A DNA stretch of 35,243 bases from Enorma massiliensis phI (GTDB taxonomy: Bacteria > Actinomycetota > Coriobacteriia > Coriobacteriales > Coriobacteriaceae). Location of the stretch: the NCBI RefSeq assembly GCF_000311845.1, contig NZ_HE978574.1, positions 203,206 to 238,448 on the forward strand, in the 5' to 3' direction. Positions 7,521 to 15,710 of the stretch are shown in pieces; position 1 is the stretch's first letter; the number at the start of each line of letters is the position of its first letter. The notes beneath the pieces are model-generated. The model searched no databases, was not told the DNA's origin, and was given only the letters and a program-made list of their open reading frames with translations. The translations under genes were made by a program, and so were the position numbers.

Positions 7521-7596
7521 ACTATATAGTCGATGTTAAGTTAAACGATAGAAAACTATATAGTGACTGTATAGTAGACCGGCTTTTTGGTAAAAT
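7521..7596 (+). promoter_or_regulatory. three operator-like palindromes and promoter of RHH-like gene
   Basis: The 10-bp palindrome ACTATATAGT occurs exactly twice (7521-7530, 7555-7564). A third, one-mismatch copy, ACTGTATAGT, lies at 7566-7575, 11 bp from the second (one helical turn). A -10-like TAAAAT is at 7591-7596. Short palindromes one turn apart next to a promoter are the usual sites of ribbon-helix-helix dimers, and the next gene encodes such a protein, so autoregulation is likely. Confidence 0.55.
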
Positions 7597-7636
7597 GATA
7601 CACAACAGGGAGATCTCTCGTGGAAGGGGTCGCCGA

Positions 7637-7990
7637 ATGACCAAACACCCCAACAGCAAGCACGCGCCGACCGTGTCGGTCGTCAACCAGAAGGACAGCG
7701 TCGGCAAGTCGTTCATCGTCACGAACAGCCGCGCGGACGACCAGCAGAAGCTCGAGGGGTCGCAGAGCGAATATGTGCCGTTCATGTTGTCCATCACGCC
7801 CGAGGACAAGGCGCGCGTCAAGGCGTGGGCACGCGAGGATCGCGTGCGCATGGCGGCGGTCATCCGCAGGCTCATCGAGCAGGAGGCCGTCATGCGCGAC
7901 ATCGCGGAGCGCGACGGCATCACCTCGGCCGACGTGTTCAAGCGCATGGTTGAGCGCGACGAGCGGGCGTGGAAGCGCCGGAAGAAGTAA
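7637..7990 (+). CDS. probable ribbon-helix-helix DNA-binding protein
   Basis: ATG 7637 follows GGAAGGGG. The 117-aa product has a basic, flexible first 45 residues, then VPFMLSITPEDKARVKAWARED with a following helix MAAVIRRLIEQEAV. This strand-helix-helix order resembles Arc/CopG-type proteins, though here the fold is only inferred. The end is highly charged (ERDERAWKRRKK). Such proteins act as partition, copy-control or relaxosome factors on mobile elements. Three palindromes upstream suggest it binds its own promoter. The next gene follows after 58 bp with its own ribosome site, so the two are probably co-transcribed. Confidence 0.6.
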   Translation: MTKHPNSKHAPTVSVVNQKDSVGKSFIVTNSRADDQQKLEGSQSEYVPFMLSITPEDKARVKAWAREDRVRMAAVIRRLIEQEAVMRDIAERDGITSADVFKRMVERDERAWKRRKK

Positions 7991-8048
7991 GCAGCGTGCT
8001 GAGCAGCACAAACGAGCTATAACCGCGCCACATACGAGAGGAGCAACC

Positions 8049-8702
8049 ATGAAGGACTACGTGCCCATGCTCGCGAAGTCGAAGGTCAAGGAGCTCGGGT
8101 TCTCCGATAAGCTCATCGACGAGCTGCTGCCCGAGCCCGTGCTGAGGCCCAACCCGCATCACGTCAGCGGCCCTCCGATGAGCCTGTGGAAGGAGGCCGA
8201 CGTCGAGCAGGCTATGGAGACAGAGGTGTTCAAGGCGCACATCGCGAAGCGCAACGCGATGCGCGAGAAGCGCCAGGCCGCTGCGAAGAAGGCCGTCGAG
8301 ACGAAGCGGAAGAACCTGCTCGAACATGTGCGCTCCATCATCCCCGAGATCGAGGTTGACGATGACTGGACGGAGGAGGAGCTTCTCGAGGCGGGGCGTC
8401 AAAGCAAGCACGATTACGAGGTCTTCGTGCTCGGTCACTACGGTGATACGTCGTTCCTCTGCACCGACCCGCGCACGTTGCAGCGCTGGGCCGTGAACTT
8501 CGTGCGGCACAGGCTCACGCGCTACGAGGTCGAGTTGGACGACATGGCCGGCAAGACCGGGTGCTCCGAGGCGCACAACCTCTATCACGACGCGGTGAAC
8601 CAGAAGATCGCGGAGACCTACCCCTTCCTCAGGAAAGAGTGCCGCAGGCAGCGGTGCACCGTGTCAGATCCCGAGCTCATTCGGGAGTATTACATGAAGT
8701 AG
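8049..8702 (+). CDS. 217-aa mobile-element protein with N-terminal KxxVKELG-type domain
   Basis: ATG 8049 follows GAGGAG; longer open sequence upstream overlaps the previous gene and is rejected. The N-terminal 55 residues read AKSKVKELGFSDKLIDELLPEP...NPHH.SGPPMSLWKEADVEQAM. This is a winged-helix/MerR-like layout I have seen at the start of uncharacterised proteins of phages and conjugative elements. Residues 60-95 are a Lys/Arg/Ala-rich helix (coiled coil). The last third has HRLTRYEVELDDMAGKTG and a Tyr/Arg-rich tail. No catalytic motif is evident. It is followed by a strong terminator and then the composite repeats, which it may bind. Family name unknown. Confidence 0.65.
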   Translation: MKDYVPMLAKSKVKELGFSDKLIDELLPEPVLRPNPHHVSGPPMSLWKEADVEQAMETEVFKAHIAKRNAMREKRQAAAKKAVETKRKNLLEHVRSIIPEIEVDDDWTEEELLEAGRQSKHDYEVFVLGHYGDTSFLCTDPRTLQRWAVNFVRHRLTRYEVELDDMAGKTGCSEAHNLYHDAVNQKIAETYPFLRKECRRQRCTVSDPELIREYYMK

Positions 8703-8743
8703 GACGCGAAGAAGTAGCTTTAGCGACCACAGGCTGATGAAGA

Positions 8744-8782
8744 GCGCCCGCTTCCGGTACACGCCGGGGCGGGCGTTTTTTT
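8744..8782 (+). terminator. rho-independent terminator
   Basis: CGCCCGC (8746-8752) pairs with GCGGGCG (8769-8775) around an inner CCGG/CCGG stem, followed by seven T. It ends the RHH/217-aa transcript. Confidence 0.8.
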
Positions 8783-8882
8783 CGTCGCGACCCACACCCT
8801 TTCGGGCACACAGAAGAAAAAGCGAAGCCGCACCGCGCAGCCGGGGCCGCGCGCCCGGCCTGCTCTGCACACTTCAGTGTTC

Positions 8883-9264
8883 AAGGTGTGTAAAGTGTAC
8901 ACGGAAACGTTTTAGGCTATCTACCTGCGGAAACAGTGGTTTTAACATGGTTTATAAGCATGTCTCAAAAAATAGGGTGTACCTAAAGGTGTACAGCTAT
9001 TTCCGCAGGTAAAACTACATATAACAGCTCTCAAGTACACTTTACACACCTTGTGAGATATTAAAGGGAAGTTTTTGTTCCCGAGGCGGGGCATTCGCTT
9101 CTTCTTGGTGGTCTCTAGGGGTTGGCGGGGTGAAGCGCCTATATTAAAGAATCGCCCGAAGGGTGTGCAAGGTGTACACGACCGTTCTTTTCGGTGTTTT
9201 ACCTGCAAAAATACCCAACACACCCGGAGTGTACACGGCGCTCTCAGGGTGTGCAGGGTGTACC
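8883..9264. repeat. iteron-like composite repeats (three A-B modules), candidate origin
   Basis: This lies in an 883-bp stretch (8703-9585) with no convincing gene. Repeat A (AAGGTGTGTAAAGTGTAC) occurs at 8883-8900 and exactly inverted at 9035-9052. Variants AGGGTGTGCAAGGTGTAC (9160-9177) and AGGGTGTGCAGGGTGTAC (9246-9263) follow. Repeat B (TACCTGCGGAAA) is at 8922-8933, exactly inverted at 9000-9011, and as TTTTACCTGCAAAAATA from 9197. Three times A is followed by B with 40-42 bp between the start of A and the ACC of B. Extra GTGTAC half-sites lie at 8977, 8990, 9229 and 9270. The first two modules face each other across about 67 bp of AT-rich DNA. This layout suggests a replication or transfer origin, or a dense regulator-binding region. 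Confidence 0.6.
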
Positions 9265-9476
9265 GGAGGGTGTACACAGGTGTGCGAGCATACCCTCGCG
9301 TGCGCGTGTGTCAAGGTGCCCCGCTCCCGGTTACACACCTTGAATACCCACCTGCCGCGGAACGCGAAGACGGCGGCGGCTGCCCAGTCTGCGGACATGT
9401 CGCGCGCGACGCCGAAGCCGAGGCGTAGGGCCGCTCCCATGTGCGCCCGAACCGTTCAATCTGGATGTGCGAAAAA

Positions 9477-9508
9477 CAGGGGTACCGAACGTGCGTTTGG
9501 TACCCCTG
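9477..9508. terminator. hairpin with perfect 10-bp stem (terminator-like on minus strand)
   Basis: CAGGGGTACC (9477-9486) and GGTACCCCTG (9499-9508) pair perfectly around a 12-nt loop, and the minus strand continues with TTTTTC. Two GTACATACAA-like direct repeats (9511 and 9523) follow on the plus strand. No coding gene needs this terminator. It may be a second stop for the tRNA transcript or part of an element end. Confidence 0.5.
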
Positions 9509-9546
9509 ATGTACATACAAACGTACATACAACTTTGGTTTAAGAA

Positions 9547-9578
9547 GAAAAAAGCTCGGAGTTTTTAGGCTCCGAGCT
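9547..9578 (-). terminator. terminator of the tRNA-Met gene
   Basis: AGCTCGGAG (9578-9570 on the minus strand) pairs with CTCCGAGCT (9561-9553) around 8 nt, followed by six T. It lies eight bases past the CCA end of the tRNA. Confidence 0.85.
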
Positions 9579-9585
9579 GGACTTT

Positions 9586-9662
9586 TGGTCGCGGGGGCAG
9601 GATTTGAACCTACGACCTCCGGGTTATGAGCCCGGCGAGCTACCAGACTGCTCCACCCCGCA
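9586..9662 (-). tRNA. initiator tRNA-fMet (CAT)
   Basis: The 77-nt gene includes an encoded CCA. The anticodon loop reads CTCATAA within a stem made of GGG and CCC pairs, the signature of bacterial initiator tRNA. The acceptor ends are T1 and G72, so the first position lacks a Watson-Crick pair, another initiator hallmark. The T arm is GTAGG-TTCAAAT-CCTGC. Its 3' end faces the accessory region, so it is a plausible integration site, although I see no duplicated 3' end in the window. Confidence 0.95.
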
Positions 9663-9687
9663 ATGCCTGGTGCACCTCTGGTGCAAG

Positions 9688-9716
9688 AAGATATATTACG
9701 ATGTGAGGTCTTTCAA
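9688..9716 (-). promoter_or_regulatory. promoter of tRNA-fMet
   Basis: On the minus strand TTGAAA (9716-9711) and TATCTT (9693-9688) are 17 bp apart. The tRNA starts 25 bases after the -10 box. A small inverted repeat (TGCACC/GGTGCA, 9671-9685) lies in the short leader. Confidence 0.6.
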
Positions 9717-9981
9717 TTCAAGCAGAATCTTAATTGTGTATGCATTTCCACATTTCAGGGAGTTTCGGCATGCGACGACCAGGTCGGTAGAAGATTGGCC
9801 GGTCGGCGTCGCATATGAGTCGGCGTCGCTGGGTGTGTTCGCTGCTGCAAACATGGAGTTACACGGGGCCAAGATTTACCCAACGCCGCCGCGAGGCAGT
9901 TTATTCACCCCTCCACAGTTTAGGAGATTGTCTGGTATTGATGTTTACATACCACAGGGGCCAATCCGGGCACCGCTCGGC

Positions 9982-10164
9982 TGTTACAATGTGCCATCAG
10001 TGGGAAAAGGCTAGTCTTGCGGCGGTGCGCGCCTGGGCGGGCCGATGGCCATAGCTTTGCGGGTGAACGCGCCGCGTGCGTCTGGCCACGACCTGTGGTG
10101 CGCCGATTTCTGCGACGGCATCTTCCGCCTCATACGGTAATCATCGTTGCAAAGGAGCGCCCCC
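9982..10164 (+). promoter_or_regulatory. glmS promoter and about 170-nt leader
   Basis: The 502 bp between the tRNA and glmS hold no convincing gene. TG-T-TACAAT (9982-9990) is an extended -10 with only a weak -35. The leader to the ATG at 10165 is GC-rich and could fold, but I do not see the conserved core of the glmS ribozyme. AAAGGAG at 10151-10157 is the ribosome site. Confidence 0.45.
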
Positions 10165-12051
10165 ATGTGTGGAATCGTTGGCTACACCGGTTTCAGCCAA
10201 GCGAAAAACGTACTCATCGATGGCCTTAAACGGCTCGAATATCGCGGCTACGACTCGGCGGGCATCGCCCTCGAGCGGCAGTCTGCCTCCGCCACGGAGC
10301 TCGACGTGCACCGTCGCGTTGGGAAGGTGGCCGGGCTTGAGTCCGAGCTCGAGCATGTCGACACCGCGTCGACCTGCGGCATCGGTCATACTCGTTGGGC
10401 AACGCACGGTCGCCCGAGCGTTGCGAACGCGCACCCGCACACGAGCTGCGACGGTAGGATCGCTGTCGTGCACAACGGTATCATCGAGAACTTCGCAGAG
10501 CTGCGCGAGGAACTTGAACGTCGCGGTCATCGCTTCACGAGCGATACCGACACCGAGGTTTTCGCCCATCTTATCGAGGAGGCTTACGAGGGCCGTCCCG
10601 CAGACCCAGCAACGGGCGAGCCCGCCCAGCCTGGCTCGCACGACCTTATGGCTGCGGTGCGCGAGGCGACAACGCATGTGGTGGGCGCGTACGGCCTCGC
10701 CGCGCTGTGCGCCGACGAGCCCGGCGTCATCGCTGTGGCTCGCAAGGACAGCCCCATCATCATCGGGCGCGGCGAGGACGGCAGCTACGTTGCCTCGGAT
10801 GTCATCGCGGTCATCGACGCGACGCGCGATGTCGTGGTGCTCGAGGACGGCCAGTTCGCTCGCCTCACGCCGGAAGGAATCACCTACACCGATGCCGAGG
10901 GCACGGCGATCGAGCCGGCCATCACGCACATCGACTGGGATATCGACATGGCCGAAAAGGGCGGCTACCCCGATTTCATGCTCAAAGAGATTCACGAGCA
11001 GCCCCGCGTGGTGCGCGACACGCTGGTGGGCCGCATGATCGGCGGAGAGCTGGATATCGACGAGCTCGGCCTTACCTACGAAGAGCTCAACCTTGTCGAC
11101 CGCGTGTACGTGATCGCATGCGGCACGAGCTACCATGCGGGCCTCATCGCTAAAAACCTCATCGAGATGTGGGCGCGAATCCCGTGCGAAGTGGAGGCGG
11201 CGAGCGAGTTCCGCTACCGCAACCCCATCATCACGCCCTCGACGCTGGTCGTTGCGGTGAGCCAGTCTGGCGAGACGGCCGACACGCTGGCGGCCATCCG
11301 CGACGCCCGCATCAAGGGGGCCAAGGTGTTCGGCATCACCAATGTTGTGGGAAGCCCTGTGGCGCGCGAGAGCGACGGCGTCATCTACACCAAGGCCAAT
11401 AAAGAGATCGCGGTGGCGTCTACCAAGAGCTTCATTGGCCAAGTGGTTTCCCTCACGCTGCTTTCCCTGCTACTTGCGCAGGTAAAGGGCAAGCTCACGA
11501 CGGGCCAGGTCCGCATGCTCTTCCGCGAGCTGGGCGACACGGCCGAGCAGATCCAATGGATTTTCGATACGCAGGCCGAGGCGGTCCATGAGGCGGCGCT
11601 TGCCTGCAAGGACGCCCACTCCGCGCTGTTCGTGGGACGCGGCATGGGTGCGGCCATCGCGCACGAGGGCGCGCTCAAGCTCAAAGAGATCAGCTACCTG
11701 CACGCCGAGGCGTATGCTGCAGGGGAGATGAAGCACGGTCCCATCGCGCTTATCGACCCTGGTTTCCCCGTGATCGCGGTGACCACCAAGAGTCCCACCT
11801 ACGATAAAACCGTGTCGAACCTCAAGGAATGCGAGGCACGCGGGGCAAAGATTATCGTTGTGGCTACCGAGGGCGACGAGGACATCAAGCACATTGCCGA
11901 TCATGTGATCTACATTCCGCCGGTGCGCGATGCGTTTTGCCCCATTACGGCGACGGTGCCGCTCCAGCTCCTGGCGCGTGAGGTTGCCATCATGCGCGAC
12001 TGCGATGTTGACCAGCCTCGCAACCTTGCCAAGAGCGTGACAGTGGAGTAG
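10165..12051 (+). CDS. glmS: glutamine--fructose-6-phosphate aminotransferase (isomerizing)
   Basis: The 628-aa enzyme converts fructose-6-phosphate and glutamine to glucosamine-6-phosphate and glutamate, the first step towards UDP-GlcNAc for peptidoglycan. It acts in the cytoplasm. The protein starts MCGIVGYTG; after Met removal Cys is the N-terminal nucleophile of the glutaminase domain (about 1-240). This domain also carries RLEYRGYDSAG, GHTRWATHG and the HNGIIEN loop. Two SIS domains follow: CGTSYHAG and SQSGETADT in the first, GRG.G...A.EGALKLKEISY in the second. The C-terminus DQPRNLAKSVTVE is the family's catalytic tail. ATG 10165 is required by Cys2 and has AAAGGAG. It is monocistronic, with a terminator just after. 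Confidence 0.98.
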   Translation: MCGIVGYTGFSQAKNVLIDGLKRLEYRGYDSAGIALERQSASATELDVHRRVGKVAGLESELEHVDTASTCGIGHTRWATHGRPSVANAHPHTSCDGRIAVVHNGIIENFAELREELERRGHRFTSDTDTEVFAHLIEEAYEGRPADPATGEPAQPGSHDLMAAVREATTHVVGAYGLAALCADEPGVIAVARKDSPIIIGRGEDGSYVASDVIAVIDATRDVVVLEDGQFARLTPEGITYTDAEGTAIEPAITHIDWDIDMAEKGGYPDFMLKEIHEQPRVVRDTLVGRMIGGELDIDELGLTYEELNLVDRVYVIACGTSYHAGLIAKNLIEMWARIPCEVEAASEFRYRNPIITPSTLVVAVSQSGETADTLAAIRDARIKGAKVFGITNVVGSPVARESDGVIYTKANKEIAVASTKSFIGQVVSLTLLSLLLAQVKGKLTTGQVRMLFRELGDTAEQIQWIFDTQAEAVHEAALACKDAHSALFVGRGMGAAIAHEGALKLKEISYLHAEAYAAGEMKHGPIALIDPGFPVIAVTTKSPTYDKTVSNLKECEARGAKIIVVATEGDEDIKHIADHVIYIPPVRDAFCPITATVPLQLLAREVAIMRDCDVDQPRNLAKSVTVE

Positions 12052-12105
12052 GGCTCAATGCAAGCCTGGCGATTGCCTAGCTCCTGATGCAGCATGGCGT
12101 TTGCG

Positions 12106-12139
12106 CGGCCCCTGGATGGACTCATCCGGGGGCCGTTTT
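12106..12139 (+). terminator. glmS terminator
   Basis: A 13-bp stem (12106-12118 with 12123-12135, one G-U pair) has a 4-nt GACT loop and is followed by TTTT. Confidence 0.88.
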
Positions 12140-12168
12140 GGGCCTCGTGCCTAAAACGTTTTGATACA

Positions 12169-13053
12169 TCAGGGCAAATCGCTGCGCCATTCATCAAGCA
12201 GCGCACGGTAGGATTCGGCGTAGGTGCTGCCCTGTTGCCAGATAAGCGTGAAATCATGGTGCGCGGCGCAGTCGGCTGGCGTTAGGTCTACCAGCTCACC
12301 TCGGGAAAGCTCCTCGCTTACGGCTACGCGGTAAATGAACGTGATGCCCCGGCCCGCGCGAACGAACTCTTTGATAACGGGGATGCTTGCGACCTCGATA
12401 ACCGCAGCGAAGTCACCGAGCTCAAGCCCTTGCGCCGCTAGCATGCGTTCCAAGATTTCGCGTGTTCCCGAGCCTTTTTCGCGCACGATAATCGGGTGCG
12501 CGAGAAGGTCGGAGAGGGCGTGCGCGCTCTGGGCCTTGCGCGGAGAGGCTACCGCGACGTACGGTTCCGTGGAAAGCACGGAGCCGTCGAAGGAGCTGCG
12601 GTCGTACGGTCCCTCCACAAGCGCGAGGTCGAGCTCGCCCATTTCGAGCGAGGTGAGCAGATCGCGGGTATTTGCGCTCCTAAGATGCACGGTCTGCTCG
12701 GGATGGCGCTGCGCATGCTTGGCGAGCAGACGGGGCGCGACGTAGTCGGCGATGGTGCGGGTGCATCCTAGGCGAAGCGGAGCGGCCGTGGCGCTATCGA
12801 GCCGACGAAGCTCGTCGATGATACGCGCTTCGTCGTTTGCCATAACGGAAAGCCGCCGGTAGAGAAGGTCTCCTGCAGGCGTGGAATGAATGGCGCGCCC
12901 GCGCGTCTCGAAGAGGCTGCAGCCAACCCGGGCTTCCAGCTGCTTGATGTGCTGCGAGACCGCGGGCTGCGTGATATGGAGCTCCTCCGCGGCGCGCGTG
13001 AAGCTCCGCAGGCGGTAGGCAATGATGAAGGTGTGCGCGCGGTAATCGAGCAT
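12169..13053 (-). CDS. LysR-family transcriptional regulator
   Basis: The 294-aa protein has an N-terminal winged helix-turn-helix (residues 1-60, SFTRAAEELHITQPAVSQHIKQLE) and a periplasmic-binding-like effector domain from about 90 onward. An ERE-like segment (VREKGSGTREILERML) is typical of CysB/CbbR-like members. It is transcribed divergently from the YeiH-type transporter gene 116 bp away and most likely controls it, with autorepression. The divergent spacer holds an AT-rich dyad. The ligand is unknown; in related pairs it is a sulfur or nitrogen metabolite. Confidence 0.92.
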   Translation of the reverse strand: MLDYRAHTFIIAYRLRSFTRAAEELHITQPAVSQHIKQLEARVGCSLFETRGRAIHSTPAGDLLYRRLSVMANDEARIIDELRRLDSATAAPLRLGCTRTIADYVAPRLLAKHAQRHPEQTVHLRSANTRDLLTSLEMGELDLALVEGPYDRSSFDGSVLSTEPYVAVASPRKAQSAHALSDLLAHPIIVREKGSGTREILERMLAAQGLELGDFAAVIEVASIPVIKEFVRAGRGITFIYRVAVSEELSRGELVDLTPADCAAHHDFTLIWQQGSTYAESYRALLDEWRSDLP

Positions 13054-13078
13054 GGCCGGTCCTAAGCATAAAAAATTC

Positions 13079-13120
13079 TTATATATAAATAATTATAACG
13101 ATAGAAATAATTATATATAG
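13079..13120. promoter_or_regulatory. AT-rich dyad between LysR and YeiH genes (candidate LysR operator)
   Basis: AATAATTAT occurs at 13088-13096 and 13106-13114, 18 bp apart; its ATAATTAT core is itself palindromic. It is flanked outside by TTATATATAA (13079-13088) and TTATATATAG (13111-13120), giving an overall dyad centred near 13099. This is the only AT-rich DNA nearby, and it must contain both divergent promoters. Confidence 0.5.
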
Positions 13121-13169
13121 CTCATCTACCATGATGGCCGAACGTACATGCCAGATTGAAGGGGAGCGT

Positions 13170-14225
13170 ATGGATTTGGTCAAGGATGCGAGGCATATTT
13201 GGAAGGGCCTTCTGTTTTGCCTGGTTATTGCGGTGCCGGCATGGCTGCTGGGCAAGCAGTTCGAGGTGATTGGCGGGCCGGTGTTCGCAATCCTCATAGG
13301 CATGGTGCTGGCGCTCGTTGTGCCCGGTTCGTCGGCAGCCCCGCTCGAGGCGGGCGTGAAGTTTACCTCGAAGAAGATTCTCCAATATGCGGTGATCCTT
13401 TTGGGCTTTGGCCTTAACCTGGCCCAGATTGCACAGGTCGGCGCCACGTCGCTCCCCATCATCGTGAGCACTATTGCCACCTCGCTCATTATTTCCTTCG
13501 TGCTTTGCCGAGCGCTTCGCATCCCGAGCAAGATCTCGACGCTCGTGGGCGTAGGCTCCTCCATTTGCGGGGGCTCTGCTATCGCAGCCACCGCTCCGGT
13601 TATCGACGCGGACGACGAGGAGATTGCGCAGGCTATTAGCGTGATTTTCTTGTTCAACGTGATCGCGGCGCTCGTGTTCCCCACGCTCGGCGGCATGCTC
13701 GGCCTTTCGAACGAAGGGTTCGGCCTCTTCGCGGGCACGGCAGTAAACGACACTTCGTCGGTGACGGCTGCCGCGGCGGCATGGGATGGCATGCATCCCG
13801 GCGCCAACACGCTCGATTCCGCCACGATCGTCAAGCTTACGCGCACGCTCGCTATCATCCCCATCACGCTGGTGCTTGCGTTTTGGCAGGTGCGGAAGGC
13901 CAAGCGCGCTGCCGCCGAGGGCCGTACCGAGGACGCGCAGGCTGCGGGCAGCTTCGATCTTAAGAAGATCTTCCCGTTCTTCATCCTGTTCTTTGTGCTG
14001 GCAAGCATTATCACCACGGTGTTCGCGCTGCCCGCCGCGGTTACCGCGCCTATCAAGGAGCTGAGTAAGTTCTTTATCGTCATGGCCATGGCGGCGATCG
14101 GTTTCAACACGAACATCGTCAAGCTCGTTCGCACAGGCGGCAAACCCATCTTCATGGGGGCCTGCTGCTGGGTGGGCATCGCCGCGGTGAGCTTGGGCAT
14201 GCAGCATCTTCTTGGTATCTGGTAA
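13170..14225 (+). CDS. YeiH/UPF0324 family membrane transporter (putative sulfate/sulfite-type exporter)
   Basis: ATG 13170 follows AAGGGGAG; an earlier ATG at 13131 lacks a site. The 351-aa protein is an integral membrane protein with about ten hydrophobic segments. Family motifs include [43 protein letters not shown] and [14 protein letters not shown], all typical of YeiH-like proteins. The family is annotated as putative sulfate exporter; some members are linked to taurine/sulfite metabolism. The divergent LysR gene is the usual partner. There is no strong terminator after it. Confidence 0.88.
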   Translation: MDLVKDARHIWKGLLFCLVIAVPAWLLGKQFEVIGGPVFAILIGMVLALVVPGSSAAPLEAGVKFTSKKILQYAVILLGFGLNLAQIAQVGATSLPIIVSTIATSLIISFVLCRALRIPSKISTLVGVGSSICGGSAIAATAPVIDADDEEIAQAISVIFLFNVIAALVFPTLGGMLGLSNEGFGLFAGTAVNDTSSVTAAAAAWDGMHPGANTLDSATIVKLTRTLAIIPITLVLAFWQVRKAKRAAAEGRTEDAQAAGSFDLKKIFPFFILFFVLASIITTVFALPAAVTAPIKELSKFFIVMAMAAIGFNTNIVKLVRTGGKPIFMGACCWVGIAAVSLGMQHLLGIW

Positions 14226-14463
14226 GGGCGCGCATAGCCCGGCGAAGACAAACCGTCAGCCTTACAGCGAAATGCTGCCTGACCTGCGAAAAGCAACTGG
14301 AAGGCGCCTTGCGGTTGCCTAAAATTTCAAAAAATGCAGCCCTCTGGTTGGTAGAATAGGGGCCAACGCACCCGTACTCTGATGGTGCCGGCAACGTATC
14401 AGCCGCTCCGTCGCATCCGGTCGCCCCTGGCCTGCGCGCGGAGCCACAACGAGAGGCACCACC

Positions 14464-15513
14464 ATGGGTTTCCGCGAAAATCTTCAACACCTCCGCGCCA
14501 CGCGCAACATGACGCAAGAGCAGCTCGCCATGTTGCTGGGAGTTTCACGCCAAAGTGTGACCAAGTGGGAGGCCGCGAAAAGCTATCCAGAGATGGACAA
14601 GCTGCTTAAGATATGCCAGATCTTCGAATGCAGCTTGGATGATCTTGTAACGGGCGATGTGGCCGCTCTCGCGGGCAACGCGAGCTCGGTGAACGGGACG
14701 CAGGTGCCCGTTCCCGACGGGCCTCCGCAAGATATCTGCGGCTACGACGAGCACCAGCGCATGATGGCGTTCAAAGTTCCTACGGGCGTCGCCGCGATCC
14801 TTGTCATGTGCGGCATCGCGTTTCTCTTTGAGGGGAGCTTCTCCTTCATGGGCGGCGACGCCGACACGCTCATGATCGTGCTCATCTTGCTGGGCGTGCT
14901 CGTTGGCTTGGCGTTTGCCGTGCCCGCAGGCATGGAGCATGCGGCGTTCATGAAGGCGCATCCCTATATCGAGGATTTCTATACGGAGGACGACCGTGCC
15001 TCCGCTCGGCGCGACCTGTCACGCGCAATCGTCGCCGGGATTGCGGCCATCTTTGTGGGCGTGGCGTGCATCATGGTATTCGGCGAGCATCGCGATACCG
15101 AACGCCAGGGCCTCTGCCTGCTCATGTTGTTCGTCGCACTGGGTGTTTGGCTTATCGTGCGGTACGGCATGCTTCTCGGCCGTATGAACATCGCCGAATA
15201 CAACAAGAGCGCGGCGGAAGAGCTTGAGATGGAAGACATCGTGAACGCTCAGGTAGAAGACGAGATCCGCGATGCCATGATCGCTCATAAGCGGTCCAAC
15301 AAGAAGCTCGGCGCCATCTGCGGGGCCATCATGATTGCTGCGACGATTATTGGACTTGCCCTGCTCTTCATACCGGTGTTCTCCGCAGCCGATCCTTCAG
15401 ATTTCGACCCGGTTGGCACGTCCGCCATGTGGTTTTGGGTGGCGTGGCCTGTGGGCGGCATGATTTGCGGAATCGTTGCAGTGCTGATGGAGGGCTTCTC
15501 TCGCGAGAAGTAG
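14464..15513 (+). CDS. XRE regulator fused to a six-helix membrane domain
   Basis: The 349-aa protein starts with a Cro/C1 helix-turn-helix (residues 1-65: NMTQEQLAMLLGVSRQSVTKWEAAKSYPEMDKLLKICQIF), the 'sinR-like plus membrane' type common in Firmicutes and Coriobacteria. Six hydrophobic segments follow at about 104-125, 133-152, 187-207, 215-237, 283-306 and 322-343. A charged cytoplasmic stretch (235-280) separates the fourth and fifth. It is probably a membrane-tethered regulator that senses envelope state; the target is unknown. A -10-like TAGAAT lies at 14352-14357. The adjacent unknown gene at 15711 could be a target. Confidence 0.85.
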   Translation: MGFRENLQHLRATRNMTQEQLAMLLGVSRQSVTKWEAAKSYPEMDKLLKICQIFECSLDDLVTGDVAALAGNASSVNGTQVPVPDGPPQDICGYDEHQRMMAFKVPTGVAAILVMCGIAFLFEGSFSFMGGDADTLMIVLILLGVLVGLAFAVPAGMEHAAFMKAHPYIEDFYTEDDRASARRDLSRAIVAGIAAIFVGVACIMVFGEHRDTERQGLCLLMLFVALGVWLIVRYGMLLGRMNIAEYNKSAAEELEMEDIVNAQVEDEIRDAMIAHKRSNKKLGAICGAIMIAATIIGLALLFIPVFSAADPSDFDPVGTSAMWFWVAWPVGGMICGIVAVLMEGFSREK

Positions 15514-15675
15514 ACGGGCTAGCGCAGCGCGCGTGCCCTCTGGAGCGAATTGCCCCAACTTATGGAGATGATGCATAGAGCGCCCGTCCACCCCGTATGC
15601 CAGACCGCCCACCAGATTGTATGCATGAGAAGCCCTTACGACGGGTTTACTAAAAACAGACGGTTTTATCGGCCT

Positions 15676-15692
15676 GGCGCCCGGGAGGCGCC
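15676..15692 (+). repeat. small hairpin just upstream of ribosome site
   Basis: GGCGCC (15676-15681) and GGCGCC (15687-15692) are self-complementary and pair around CGGGA. The hairpin ends nine bases before the AGGAGG of the next gene, so it could affect translation initiation. Confidence 0.35.
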
Positions 15693-15710
15693 CGAAGCAA
15701 GGAGGATATC

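Noticed and set aside
9163-9543. Small genes within the iteron-like region
   Set aside because: Short, Thr/Cys/Val-rich frames are produced by the repeated GTGTAC motif, and there is no ribosome site.
9991-10164. glmS ribozyme
   Set aside because: The leader is long enough, but the conserved glmS ribozyme core is not found. It may still be structured.
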